A DNA stretch of 64,000 nt from G963664935 sp963664935 (GTDB lineage: Bacteria; Pseudomonadota; Gammaproteobacteria; Methylococcales; G963664935). Within the stretch, counting starts at the first letter, position 1, and each line of letters begins with the position of its first letter. The stretch is taken from positions 124,001-188,000 of the forward strand of contig CAXXSE010000001.1 of assembly GCA_963664935.2 (NCBI GenBank), in the 5' to 3' direction. The notes beneath the pieces are model-generated. The model saw only the letters and a program-made list of their open reading frames with translations. It ran no database searches and was not told the origin of the DNA. The translations under genes and the position numbers were made by a program. Shown piece after piece: positions 56,741 through 64,000 of the stretch.

Positions 56741-57138
56741 AATGAAACCCACTAAGCTGGGCGCTCGGATCGTCACAAAATACACGCGGGAAACAAGGAC
56801 GGATTAGTTTAAGCCATAGTCTCTGTCATCACCCATAGAATACAGTCATGAACGTCCGCAATTGGTGTGTGCCATTGCCCTGGTTTGAAGCATGAGTTGT
56901 CCTCCGTATCGCAACAACTCATGGTATATTTATAGGATCGGTTCTCGTGTGTGTTCCAATGCCTGTTTCTATACTCTCCGTACAGTTGGCACTTTGGGTT
57001 GAAACCTCGTCGAAAATTATTTTGATATCCAAATGAAGTGCGGGATTTTTGCGGGGATTAGTTATGCATTGTTATGCAACTTTAACAACTGGCGCTCGGC
57101 AGGTGGTTAATAAAAACAATGGCTTAAGAATAAGACAG
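56741..57138. other. 398-bp gap before the tRNA scar
   Basis: No gene. A decayed palindromic-repeat piece (aatacagtcatgaacgtccgcaattgg) lies near 56840. Confidence 0.4.
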
Positions 57139-57183
57139 GCTCTTTTAATGCGATGGTCGCGCGTTCGAATCGCGCACGGCCCA
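57139..57183 (+). repeat. 3' fragment of tRNA-Lys(TTT), island attachment scar
   Basis: The sequence continues from the anticodon loop (CTTTTAA) through the variable loop, a perfect T arm (GCGCG-TTCGAAT-CGCGC) and the acceptor strand ACGGCCC plus discriminator A; then CT instead of CCA. The 5' half of the tRNA (GGGCCGT..., D arm) is absent. Such 3' halves are left at the far end of islands integrated by tyrosine recombinases; here it would mark one boundary of an element. Confidence 0.7.
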
Positions 57184-57437
57184 CTTTAAAAACAGGTACT
57201 TAGCGTACATTTTCAAATCCTCCATTTTCCGTTGTGTCAGTTTTGTGTATTTGAGTCTACAGATACAACGCCTTAATTATTCCTTGATGTGTCACACCCT
57301 CTTCCATTCGTGAGTCACGCCAAGGCCCTCTGGCGCTATTAAAAAGACTAACAAACCTGTATTTTCTAGCGCCATAATAATAATTACGCTTGCTTGCTTC
57401 AGTAACAAAAAGTCGATCAGGAATTTTTTTTTATTAA

Positions 57438-59236
57438 CTCGTCAGTCACGAGTTCTATCCGATTTGACGTAACTATTCAGGCCCTGAATTCATTTTTTCG
57501 ATGTGTCACCTCGACCAACGGAAGAAAGTCTTATCACCCATTGATAGCTCTGCGCTTTAAGATTGCCCACTGGTGTTCATAAAAGATGAGTAGTGTAGAA
57601 AATAGAAATCGATAATTACGACTAGACATTTGCTAAAAAAACACGGATCCTTCTTTTCTTTGTAGAAGTACAGATGGAAGGAGGAGACCCCGTGCAACAG
57701 TATATTTCTCAGAGTTTAGAAAGCTTTCAAAGCGTTTTTTCCAGATCGAGTACTTGGTTGTTGTTCTGCGCCATTGTGATTGGATTTATGGGGGCAGGAG
57801 AAATGATCGGCGTGACGTCGTTGTGTCGTTTCTGGCTATTAGATGAACTTGGTTATTACCGCTTGCTCCGTTTTTTTAGATCCAAAGCGTATGTCTATGG
57901 GGCGTTGCTCGATGCTTGGCAAGATTTTGTGAATCGCCAAGGAAAATCCGTTGAAGTAGCTGGACGAGCGATACTTCTGGGTGACCATACCGCGGTGATC
58001 AAAGATGGACGCAAGATGCCCGGCGTGGTATCGATGCACGAGTCATCGGAGACGCAAACGAAACCCGGCTATTTTCGGGCCCAATGTTGGGGCAGCATTG
58101 GCATCTTGATCGGGTCGTTATCCGCTTGTTTTTGTTGTCCTTTGCAGCTTCAAATTCATCAGGGATGGGCTCATTTAGGGTTGAACGACGAGCGCGATAA
58201 TCCATGTCGGATCAAGCTCACCGACCGCTTGGTGGCCATGGCGATTCATTTTGCGGTGACGAATCACTGTCTGTGTTATTTGGTGTTGGATGCCTTTTTT
58301 TCAACCGGGGGCGTATTTCGAGCTTGCCACTATTATTCAATCCAGCATCAGGCGCGGTGGGTTGAGGTGCTGGTCAAAGCCAAGAATAGCTATGTGGGTT
58401 ATTTCCCCGCGCCACCGAAACCCGCCTCTCGCCCCGGACCTCAGCCGCTCTATGGCGAGAAAGTGTGTTTAAGAGAATGCTTCGACCACCTTCATTTGTT
58501 TGAGACGGTGACCTGTCAAGTCTACGGTAAAACCGAATCCATCCGGGTTATGACGCTTACACTGTTATGGCGGCCCATCGCTGATCAGGTGTTATTTATT
58601 CTCGCCGTCACCTCAAAAGGCCCAATGGTTCTAATGAGTTCCGATTTAACGCTGTCAGCCATTGATGCCGTTGAACTGTATTGTGCTAGAACCCGCATTG
58701 AAATCATGTTCGCGATGTTAAAGCATGTGATCGGCGCCTTTAAATTTCGTTTTTGGACTAAAAAATTGCCAAAACATTCTAGACGCCCCTTTTCCAATCG
58801 TCTTCTCAAAGCCCCACAGCCCCAGGATATTCATACCGTTCAAGCGTGCTGGCGAGCCTATGAAATCTTCGTGCTCTGTGCCTCCATTGCCTTGGGGTTA
58901 ATGCAATTGATTGCGCTCCAGTATCAAGATACGATTTGGTCTGAGCACTCGCTTTATCTTCGCACTCAATCGCGTGATTTGCCATCGGAGAAAACCGTCA
59001 AGCAAATTTTAGCGCCATTGTTCCTCAAACAATTCTTTCGACTTGAGGAAAATGGCATGATTCAACAGATCCGTGCCCGCTTGATGGCTGTTTCCGATGA
59101 AATAGATGACGATTAAACTGAATGAGGCGTTCTATGCTCTAATTCTCTGCGATCTTCAAAATTTTTCATCAAACATACTACGATGGAGAGGGTAGTTTTG
59201 CCCCGCTTTTCTCGCTGTTAACTCACGACTGCCGAG
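57438..59236 (+). mobile_element. DDE insertion sequence, intact copy (1799 bp)
   Basis: The same ends as the decayed copy (CTCGTCAGTCACGAG/CTCACGACTGCCGAG). The outer flanks TTATTAA and TAACTGA are different, so no target duplication remains. The right end cuts the KilA-N gene. Confidence 0.9.
57674..59116 (+). CDS. DDE transposase, complete
   Basis: 480 residues after aaggaggag. Catalytic parts: LLGDHTAVIK (Asp104), LVLDAFFSTGG (Asp) and RTRIEIMFAMLK (Glu). The N-terminus has a hydrophobic helix STWLLFCAIVIGFM. I cannot fix the IS family; the 'D-x-x-x-x-x-x-G-R-x-M-P-G-V' stretch resembles ISNCY/IS4-related transposases. Presumably active, as the sequence is intact. Confidence 0.85.
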   Translation: MEGGDPVQQYISQSLESFQSVFSRSSTWLLFCAIVIGFMGAGEMIGVTSLCRFWLLDELGYYRLLRFFRSKAYVYGALLDAWQDFVNRQGKSVEVAGRAILLGDHTAVIKDGRKMPGVVSMHESSETQTKPGYFRAQCWGSIGILIGSLSACFCCPLQLQIHQGWAHLGLNDERDNPCRIKLTDRLVAMAIHFAVTNHCLCYLVLDAFFSTGGVFRACHYYSIQHQARWVEVLVKAKNSYVGYFPAPPKPASRPGPQPLYGEKVCLRECFDHLHLFETVTCQVYGKTESIRVMTLTLLWRPIADQVLFILAVTSKGPMVLMSSDLTLSAIDAVELYCARTRIEIMFAMLKHVIGAFKFRFWTKKLPKHSRRPFSNRLLKAPQPQDIHTVQACWRAYEIFVLCASIALGLMQLIALQYQDTIWSEHSLYLRTQSRDLPSEKTVKQILAPLFLKQFFRLEENGMIQQIRARLMAVSDEIDDD

Positions 59237-59799
59237 TAACTGATATTGCCCGTTACAAAAAGTCAGATCGCACTGATGACCTGATTCGCAACCGCAATAC
59301 CATTGAATTTATCGGCATTTGGGAGCAGCTTAACAATCCCGCTTTTAAACCCGTCGAATTCGACGGGTTTAGAAAAGAGGCGGGTTTAAACAGCTTTACA
59401 CTCACCCCCAAGCAATGGATTGAGAAAACCAACGCCATTGGCATTATCTCCAAAGCCGGGCGATACGGTGGTACTTATGCCCATAAAGACATCGCCTTTG
59501 AGTTTGCAACATGGATTTCAGTTGAATTCAAACTGTTTCTTCTAAAAGAATTTCAACGATTAAAAGAAGCAGAGCAAAAGCAGTTAGGCTGGGATATAAA
59601 ACGTAACCTTGCCAAAATCAACTACCGCATCCATACCGATGCCATCAAAGAGAACCTGATTCCACCCAATCTTAGTAAAAAACAAGTCAGTTTTATTTAT
59701 GCCAACGAAGCCGATGTGTTAAATATGGCGTTGTTTGGCAAAACCGCCAAGCAATGTAAAGTGGACCCATGGGTCAAGACAAAAACCCACTTAGTTTAA
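59237..59799 (+). pseudogene. KilA-N domain protein, truncated at both ends
   Basis: The frame after the IS reads TDIARYKKSDRTDDLIRN, then RNTIEFIGIWEQLNNPAFKP, TLTPKQWIEKTNAIGI, SKAGRYGGTYAHKDIAFEFA and TWISVEFKLFLLKEFQRLKE. KilA-N proteins are phage/plasmid DNA-binding antirepressor-type proteins. A short WLRN is missing between LIRN and RNTIEF, the N-terminus is cut by the IS, and the C-terminus diverges after LFGKTAKQ to stop at 59799. Confidence 0.85.
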
Positions 59800-59889
59800 G
59801 TTGTACATTCAACTTCAATAGCAGCTGGATGGCACTGCCCCGGGTTTGTCTTCTCTTTTGATCTTGCTTTTGCGGTGGAGGCCCCCGTT

Positions 59890-60748
59890 CCGCTAGTCGG
59901 GTCAGAGGGAGCCGGCAAGCCCCCGTCTTGCCCAGAACCGTGCGTACGGGTCCGTACACGGCTCCTCACGTAAGACATACTCAATATTAAAGCCTACGCA
60001 ATCCATTTCCTATTCAAGTTTGGCAAACTCCGGCCGACTTACTTAGACTTTTCCTAATAAAGACTGACTATTAACATTTCGCAGCCCATCATCACAGGCC
60101 CTACTTGTGTAGTGTTCTTTCAACGATCTCGCACACTCAATTCATTCGCTGTTTACGACGCAAATAGTTGACTGCTCCTTTTAAAGGCTGATCTCAGACA
60201 CCAATATTCGACCTATCATCATGATCACTTACATGTTCCGCCCTTCAACTCCAACTTCCTGTCACTGATTCGATGTTTTATCCTCATCCATGTCACCCTG
60301 AAATCATCGACACCAAATTTTACGATTACTATGGCTTCATCCGAAGACCCTCGGTTCATAACGCGTACATTACTGCAGCGCTTAGGGCTTAAAGAATCGC
60401 AGTTACTCCGACCCAAAGCCAACGGCCCTTCACTGGGTAAGATAGTCACCCGTTTCTCGATCTACCTACCTTCAATACAACAACACATTACGATGAGAAT
60501 ACTGGGCTTCGGTGGTCGCGGGCACCGTACCCCTGTGTTGCCGCCTTACGAAGGTTCACTTACGTTTAGGTGACCGATTCGGCTAGAGCTTCCTTCAGAT
60601 CCCGCATTGGCTCTCAATCACCGTGATTCCCTGTTGGGTAGAGACTGAGAGTTTCTTTGGGCACACTTGCTTTCGCCTACTTCTTCCCTTCTCACAAGGT
60701 GAAGGCTGGACTTTCACCAGCTAGCTGACTACCATGCCAGTCACACCA
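59890..60748 (-). ncRNA. group II intron relic without reverse transcriptase
   Basis: Read on the minus strand. The 5' end GTGTGACTGGC is at about 60748, followed by CTGGTGAAAGTCCAGCC, then the domain I hallmark GTGAACCTTCGTAAGGCGGCAAC (about 60535-60560). Domain V is at 59935-59964: GAGCCGT ... ACGGTTC with the catalytic AGC, a two-base bulge and a short stem. A domain VI-like CTCTGACCCGAC follows. No reverse transcriptase or maturase frame lies between domains I and V, so the element is ORF-less (about 0.86 kb). The 5' exon is the right arm of an attC site. Confidence 0.8.
59935..59964 (-). ncRNA. group II intron domain V
   Basis: 30-nt hairpin GAGCCGT-GTACG-GACC-CGTAC-GC-ACGGTTC: catalytic AGC triad, two-base GC bulge, four-base loop. 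The apical stem is slightly shorter than the usual 34-nt domain V. Confidence 0.8.
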
Positions 60749-60780
60749 CTGCGCTTTATTTTTCAAGTTATGCTGGTCGT

Positions 60781-60788
60781 TAGGGCTG
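60781..60788 (+). other. right half of an attC site (cassette 1 entry)
   Basis: GTTAGGGC, an attC right core; its complement GCCCTAAC is exactly the left core of the next attC (61419). Its own left half is missing, the group II intron end lying 33 bp before. Confidence 0.75.
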
Positions 60789-60801
60789 CAAAGAGATATA
60801 C

Positions 60802-61419
60802 ATGGAACACGATTCAAGTACCGGAATAGTCTATGTATTAACAAACCCAGCAATGCCGGGTATTGTTAAAATTGGCAAAACTTCACGTGGCTCCATAGAT
60901 GCACGGTTAAATGAGTTGTATTCAACAGGAGTGCCTGTTCCATTTGAATGTGCTTTTGCTGGGCGAGTATCTGATGAATCAAAAGTTGAAAAAGCATTTC
61001 ATCTGGCTTTTGGCCCATACAGACTAAATCCCAAGAGGGAGTTTTTTCAAATAGAACCAGAACAAGCTATCGCATTATTAGAGCTAATGGTTACTGAAGA
61101 TATAACGCCAACCCTTCAAGCAGAAGCAGAAAAAGTGGACGCAGAGGCAAAGGCTGGATCTGACAAATTAAAAGCACGTCGACCTGTCCAAAATTTTATT
61201 GAAATGGGTATCTCAATAGGGGCTGTGCTTCAATTTACGCAAGGCAATGAAAGTTGCACCGTATTAAATGGTCGAAGAGTTAGTCATCATGGTGAAGAAA
61301 TATCATTAACCGCTTTAACAAAAAAATTGCTAGAAACTGATCGACCACTGCAACCATCACCATATTGGTTGTTTAATGGTCGTCGATTAACTGATATTTA
61401 TAATGAAACGTACGAATAG
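60802..61419 (+). CDS. GIY-YIG/T5orf172-type nuclease-domain protein (cassette 1)
   Basis: 205 residues. GIVYVLTNPAMPGIVKIGKTSRG (residues 8-30) is the GIY-YIG-like start of the T5orf172 domain, then DARLNELYSTGVPVPFECAF, EKAFHLAFGPYRLNPKREFF. The second half (from about residue 125) has a RAMA-like IEMGISIGAVLQFTQGNESC..VLNGRRV, a domain linked to DNA-processing proteins. Such genes are common in integron cassettes and phage defence neighbourhoods. The start lies 14 bp after the attC core and the stop overlaps the next attC. Confidence 0.85.
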   Translation: MEHDSSTGIVYVLTNPAMPGIVKIGKTSRGSIDARLNELYSTGVPVPFECAFAGRVSDESKVEKAFHLAFGPYRLNPKREFFQIEPEQAIALLELMVTEDITPTLQAEAEKVDAEAKAGSDKLKARRPVQNFIEMGISIGAVLQFTQGNESCTVLNGRRVSHHGEEISLTALTKKLLETDRPLQPSPYWLFNGRRLTDIYNETYE

Positions 61420-61506
61420 CCCTAACCAATCGCTCCAGCTGACCGTAAAAAGCGCCGCTCCTATCGTCGCTCTGCTTTTTACGGCATCTGAGCTCGGTCG
61501 TTAAGC
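61419..61506 (+). other. attC site 1 (88 bp)
   Basis: GCCCTAAC at 61419 and GTTAAGC at 61500. Between them a long stem: CCGTAAAAAGC ... GCTTTTTACGG, with GCTGACC facing GGTC. Typical imperfect palindrome of an integron attC. Confidence 0.85.
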
Positions 61507-61509
61507 GTC

Positions 61510-61884
61510 ATGCAGATATTTTCCCTGCTGCGCGGCATTCTGATCGCAGAGTTCATAATTATGCACCCGGTTGCCATTGCCGGATCTGCTGCCACAATTA
61601 GCGAAATTCAGACTGGCTCCTCATTCGACAATCGAGCCTCCATATCAATCGGCGAGCTGTTCGACGATCCCGCAGCCTTTGAAAATCGTCATGTTCGTAT
61701 CGCAGGTATAGTTGGAGATCAAGATCCCGCTGGACACTGGCTCTATCTAGATGACCAAACGGCTCGAATCTACATTGATACACCAATCGCCATTCAACAG
61801 CTTCACGGAAAGATCGTCACAATATCTGGGATTGTTGAGGTGGCGCACGGCATTCCATCAGTGGTTGCGAAAGAGGTGAAGTAG
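61510..61884 (+). CDS. secreted OB-fold protein (cassette 2)
   Basis: 124 residues. An N-terminal signal-like region (MQIFSLLRGILIAEFIIMHPVAIAG) and an OB-fold: ISIGELFDDPAAFENRHVRIAGIVG, HWLYLDDQTARIYIDTP, HGKIVTISGIVEVAHGIPSVVAKEV. BOF-like periplasmic binding protein. No known cassette function; sits 4 bp after the attC. Confidence 0.7.
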   Translation: MQIFSLLRGILIAEFIIMHPVAIAGSAATISEIQTGSSFDNRASISIGELFDDPAAFENRHVRIAGIVGDQDPAGHWLYLDDQTARIYIDTPIAIQQLHGKIVTISGIVEVAHGIPSVVAKEVK

Positions 61885-61932
61885 TGCAACATCAGCATTC
61901 AAAATCGCAACTGCAAGCTGGTTCCATCTGAC

Positions 61933-61977
61933 GCTTAACCAGGCGTTCCAGCGGACGCGCTGAAGGCGACGTTATGC
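61933..61977 (+). other. attC site 2 (45 bp)
   Basis: GCTTAAC at 61933 and GTTATGC at 61971 with CAGGCGTTCC facing GAAGGCGAC; short loop. The extended left core ACGCTTAAC (61931-61939) is the exact complement of GTTAAGCGT at the start of cassette 2 (61500). Confidence 0.8.
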
Positions 61978-62010
61978 AAAGGGACACCCACACAGAATTC
62001 GTGACATGAA

Positions 62011-62487
62011 ATGAAACCAAGCGTCTACATTGAGATTTCGATACTGAGTTTCTATTACGAAGTCCGCACCGAACCAGACATGGTTGCTCGGCGTGAATGG
62101 ACGCACGAATGGTGGGACGATCACATTGCCGAATATGATGCATACACTAGTGAAGCTGGGATTGAAGAACTTGAGGGTGGTTCGTTCCCTGGTAAAGAGG
62201 ACGCACTCAAACTGATGGACAGTCTACCACTCCTTGACATCAACGAACCGATCGCTGACATCGTCGCGACGTACATTTCGCATCATGTCATGCCCAGCGA
62301 TCCTGTGGGTGATGCCCTTCATCTTTCAATCGCGTCGTTCCACAAATGCGATTTTCTGGTAACTTGGAACTGTCGTCACTTGGCAAATGCAAACAAGTTC
62401 GGCCACATCCGTCGGATCAATACGTTACTCGGTCTATTTGTTCCGGTTATCGTGACGCCGCTTGAACTACTTGGAGAAACGCTATGA
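62011..62487 (+). CDS. PIN-domain toxin-like protein (cassette 3)
   Basis: 158 residues. PIN/VapC plan: SVYIEISILSFYYE (first acidic), YDAYTSEAGIEELEGG, PSDPVGDALHLSIASFHKC (Asp), LVTWNCRHLAN and a C-terminal VIVTPLELLGE. It is predicted to be an RNase toxin. It is translationally coupled with the next gene (ATGA, 62484). Confidence 0.85.
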   Translation: MKPSVYIEISILSFYYEVRTEPDMVARREWTHEWWDDHIAEYDAYTSEAGIEELEGGSFPGKEDALKLMDSLPLLDINEPIADIVATYISHHVMPSDPVGDALHLSIASFHKCDFLVTWNCRHLANANKFGHIRRINTLLGLFVPVIVTPLELLGETL

Positions 62488-62663
62488 AACCCGACCCGGC
62501 AATTGATGCTATTCGTAAAGTACGCCATCAAATCTCGGCTTCCGTTGATCATGACCCCCGGAAACTGGTGGAACACTATCGCCAGCTTCAAGGGAGGCAT
62601 CAGGATCGAATCGTCTCGCGTAACGTCGAAGAGCCCAAACCGAAAGACGAGAATACTGCATAA
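62484..62663 (+). CDS. 59-residue antitoxin-like protein (cassette 3)
   Basis: MKPDPAIDAIRKVRHQISAS, then DHDPRKLVEHYRQLQG and an acidic/basic tail. The pattern 'DP-ID-x-x-R-x-x-R-x-x-I-S...HDP-x-x-L-x-x-x-Y-x-x-x-Q' is the usual companion of this PIN group. The overlap with the toxin (ATGA) and the stop inside the attC (62661) support one cassette. The order toxin then antitoxin is opposite to most VapBC pairs. Confidence 0.75.
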   Translation: MKPDPAIDAIRKVRHQISASVDHDPRKLVEHYRQLQGRHQDRIVSRNVEEPKPKDENTA

Positions 62664-62690
62664 CACGGCGCTCATCGTGTCGAGTTAAAT
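62658..62690 (+). other. attC-like site 3 (33 bp)
   Basis: GCATAAC at 62658 and GTTAAAT at 62684 with ACACG facing CGTGT. The left core complements the start of cassette 3 (GTTATGC). Shorter than usual attC; possibly truncated. Confidence 0.55.
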
Positions 62691-62753
62691 CCAGAACTTT
62701 GGGAGTTAAAAGGAAGAAATGAAATTAGTTAAAAGGGGTAGTCAAATCAAGTA

Positions 62754-62799
62754 CCACCCGCATAGCGGGTGGTTTGAGGAAGCCCCCTTGAAGGGGGCT
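62754..62799. repeat. two tandem hairpins after the cassette array
   Basis: CCACCCGC-ata-GCGGGTGG (62754-62772) and AGCCCCCTT-g-AAGGGGGCT (62781-62799), 8 bp apart. The layout resembles REP/BIME or an IS200/IS605-type end. Confidence 0.55.
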
Positions 62800-63551
62800 A
62801 AGAGCTTATATTTAGGTGGAATCCTCAACCCCAAAGAACTAGCATAACTTTCAATAAATAATTCCACATCAAACTGGAAACATATTTTTGAAACTGCTCT
62901 GAATATTAATCCCTTAATGTTCCATCTATTGTTTTTTCCGATGTTTCAGCGTGATCCAATTCTTCTTATTACCTTGACGGATGACCAAGTGAATTTAACA
63001 AATCTTTACGCTGGAACGGCAGAGCCTATTTGCATCGCACCGGCAGAGCCGGTGGCTTAATGTAAGGAGTTAGCTCCTCTTGGTACAACATGTAGGGGTA
63101 ATCAGTTAGCGAATCTCGGTAAAACACGTAAGGGTGGTCAGTAATCTGCATTTACCGTCGTATCAGGAAGGGTTTACGCCCCGTTTTAATCGTCGTACCC
63201 CTGAACAAAGTCGTGGGTTGGTTTTTCGCAGCCCTACAGAGCACTCAGTTGTTATTGGGACAGTGGTCTGCACAGAAATCGCCCATAGTTCCAGCACAAT
63301 ATATAATATATAGTGGGTGGAGGAGCTAAGTGACTACCCCTTAATATTAATAAAAAAGGGTAGCGTCCGCTTCGATTTTTCTTTGATTTATTCAATTCTG
63401 ACAAAATCCCCGATGAGTACGAAGATCTTATCAAATTTAGCTGTTCCCGGAGACGAAGGCCATAGACGATGAACGGATCATGATTAAACCGAATTGAAGT
63501 CACTGATTCAGGTACAAAGCAAACTGATCGCTAATCGACGGGTTTCTACGA
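62800..63551. other. 752-bp gap with repeat pieces
   Basis: No gene. A palindrome gcaccggcagagccggtgg lies near 63038; 63407-63510 is the reverse of the block at 43724-43815; CTAATCG ... CGATTAG (63531-63555) overlaps the stop of the next gene. Confidence 0.45.
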
Positions 63552-64000
63552 TTAGGACTCCTTCTTATCCGATTCCAGCGATAAGCCAAGCTTACCTAAC
63601 AGTTGGTTCATATTCGATAAATCGACAGGTAGTATAATATCGGTGTCGCTGGAAGCGAGCTGGTTCAAGGACTTAAAATATTTCTCAGCAAGACTCAATC
63701 GAATGGCGTGATCGCCACCGGGCATTGAAACCGAATTTCCGATTTTTTCAATCGATCCGGCGGTCGCCTCGGCAATAGCAAGGATCTGTGACGCAAGACC
63801 TTCAGCTTCGTTGATTTGTCTTTGCATTTCTCCTTCGGAAATATTAATCATCTCCATTTTAACGCCTTCCGAGGTATTGATCCGGCTTTGTTTTTCACCT
63901 TCCGATTTAGCGATAATGGCCCGTCGTTCGCGTTCCGCAGTCACCTGTTTTTCCATGGCGCCTTGCACCGTATCCGGCGGTATAATGTTCTTGATCTCGT
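63552..64000 (-). CDS. stomatin/QmcA-like SPFH protein, 5' end outside window
   Basis: The frame is open to the window edge. It reads EIKNIIPPDTVQGAMEKQ, then AERERRAIIAKSEGEKQSRI and AEG-type repeats (INTSEGVKMEMINISEGEMQRQINEAEG), and ends in a helix with NQLLGKLGLSL. This is the C-terminal coiled-coil (AEGE-rich) part of slipin/QmcA-type band-7 proteins, membrane scaffolds that associate with proteases. The N-terminal membrane helix and SPFH core lie beyond 64000. Confidence 0.85.
   Translation of the reverse strand, partial: EIKNIIPPDTVQGAMEKQVTAERERRAIIAKSEGEKQSRINTSEGVKMEMINISEGEMQRQINEAEGLASQILAIAEATAGSIEKIGNSVSMPGGDHAIRLSLAEKYFKSLNQLASSDTDIILPVDLSNMNQLLGKLGLSLESDKKES

Noticed and set aside
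57121..57185. Complete tRNA gene
   Set aside because: Only the 3' half is present; no D arm, no 5' acceptor strand and no CCA.
60225..60573. Short ORFs inside the intron relic
   Set aside because: They lie in structured RNA domains and show no reverse transcriptase motif.
1..64000. CRISPR array, rRNA genes, replication origin
   Set aside because: No regularly spaced direct repeats of 25-40 bp, no rRNA-like sequence and no DnaA-box cluster were seen.

Overview
The window looks like chromosomal DNA of a Gammaproteobacterium. The evidence is the set of small conserved families (DUF2789, DUF971, DUF1993, DUF309, FmdB, QmcA-type SPFH protein, periplasmic Cu/Zn SOD) and the dense population of short palindromic repeats. 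No rRNA, complete tRNA, CRISPR array or replication gene was found, so a genus cannot be named. The genome is in an IS/MITE expansion and decay phase: many genes carry one frameshift, one internal stop or one inserted element. Some single-base lesions could be assembly errors.

Layout. 0-5 kb: alpha/beta hydrolase (cut by the window edge), SDR oxidoreductase, a tyrosine recombinase broken by a 174-bp MITE, a dead nucleoside deaminase, sodC and a truncated haemoglobin. 5-9.3 kb: an interrupted coiled-coil protein and four lipoproteins on the minus strand. 9.3-14.7 kb: repeats, a zinc-ribbon protein, DoxX, a secreted protein, and a candidate small RNA with its own palindrome-controlled promoter and terminator. 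15-26.4 kb: two inverted copies of one IS4-family element bracket a methyltransferase, a Lys-rich micro-protein, a Kelch protein, DUF2789, a cobalamin-binding-like protein and a SagB-type double nitroreductase. The second IS copy splits a DUF309 gene. Each copy has its own target duplication, so this is not a composite transposon.

26.9-33.3 kb: pterin dehydratase, molbindin, a 1.82-kb segment (repeated at 47.6 kb) with an NAD(P)-binding epimerase-like gene, a 0.8-kb segment (repeated from 10.1 kb), and a decayed IS that splits a Cys-rich gene exactly in frame. 33.8-46.6 kb: mostly single metabolic genes (PIG-L deacetylase, aldo/keto reductase, lysophospholipase, Mut7-C RNase, thiamine-binding protein and others) mixed with relics (aminotransferase, PEBP, vsr, IS3 orfA). 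46.9-51.4 kb: an IS1-type element, the second 1.82-kb copy, an EamA transporter, a VOC protein and a small membrane protein.

52.4-56.7 kb: a four-gene co-directional block of Tat-exported amidohydrolase, SAM methyltransferase, histone-deacetylase-like amidohydrolase and IPNS-like 2OG oxygenase. It may be a small metabolic pathway. 57.1-62.7 kb is the accessory hotspot: a 3' tRNA-Lys fragment (island scar), an intact IS, a KilA-N remnant, an apparently ORF-less group II intron relic with a recognisable domain V, then three integron gene cassettes separated by attC sites with no integrase in view (a CALIN-type array). The cassettes carry a GIY-YIG/T5orf172 protein, a secreted OB-fold protein and a PIN-domain toxin-antitoxin-like pair. 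The window ends in a stomatin/QmcA-like gene.
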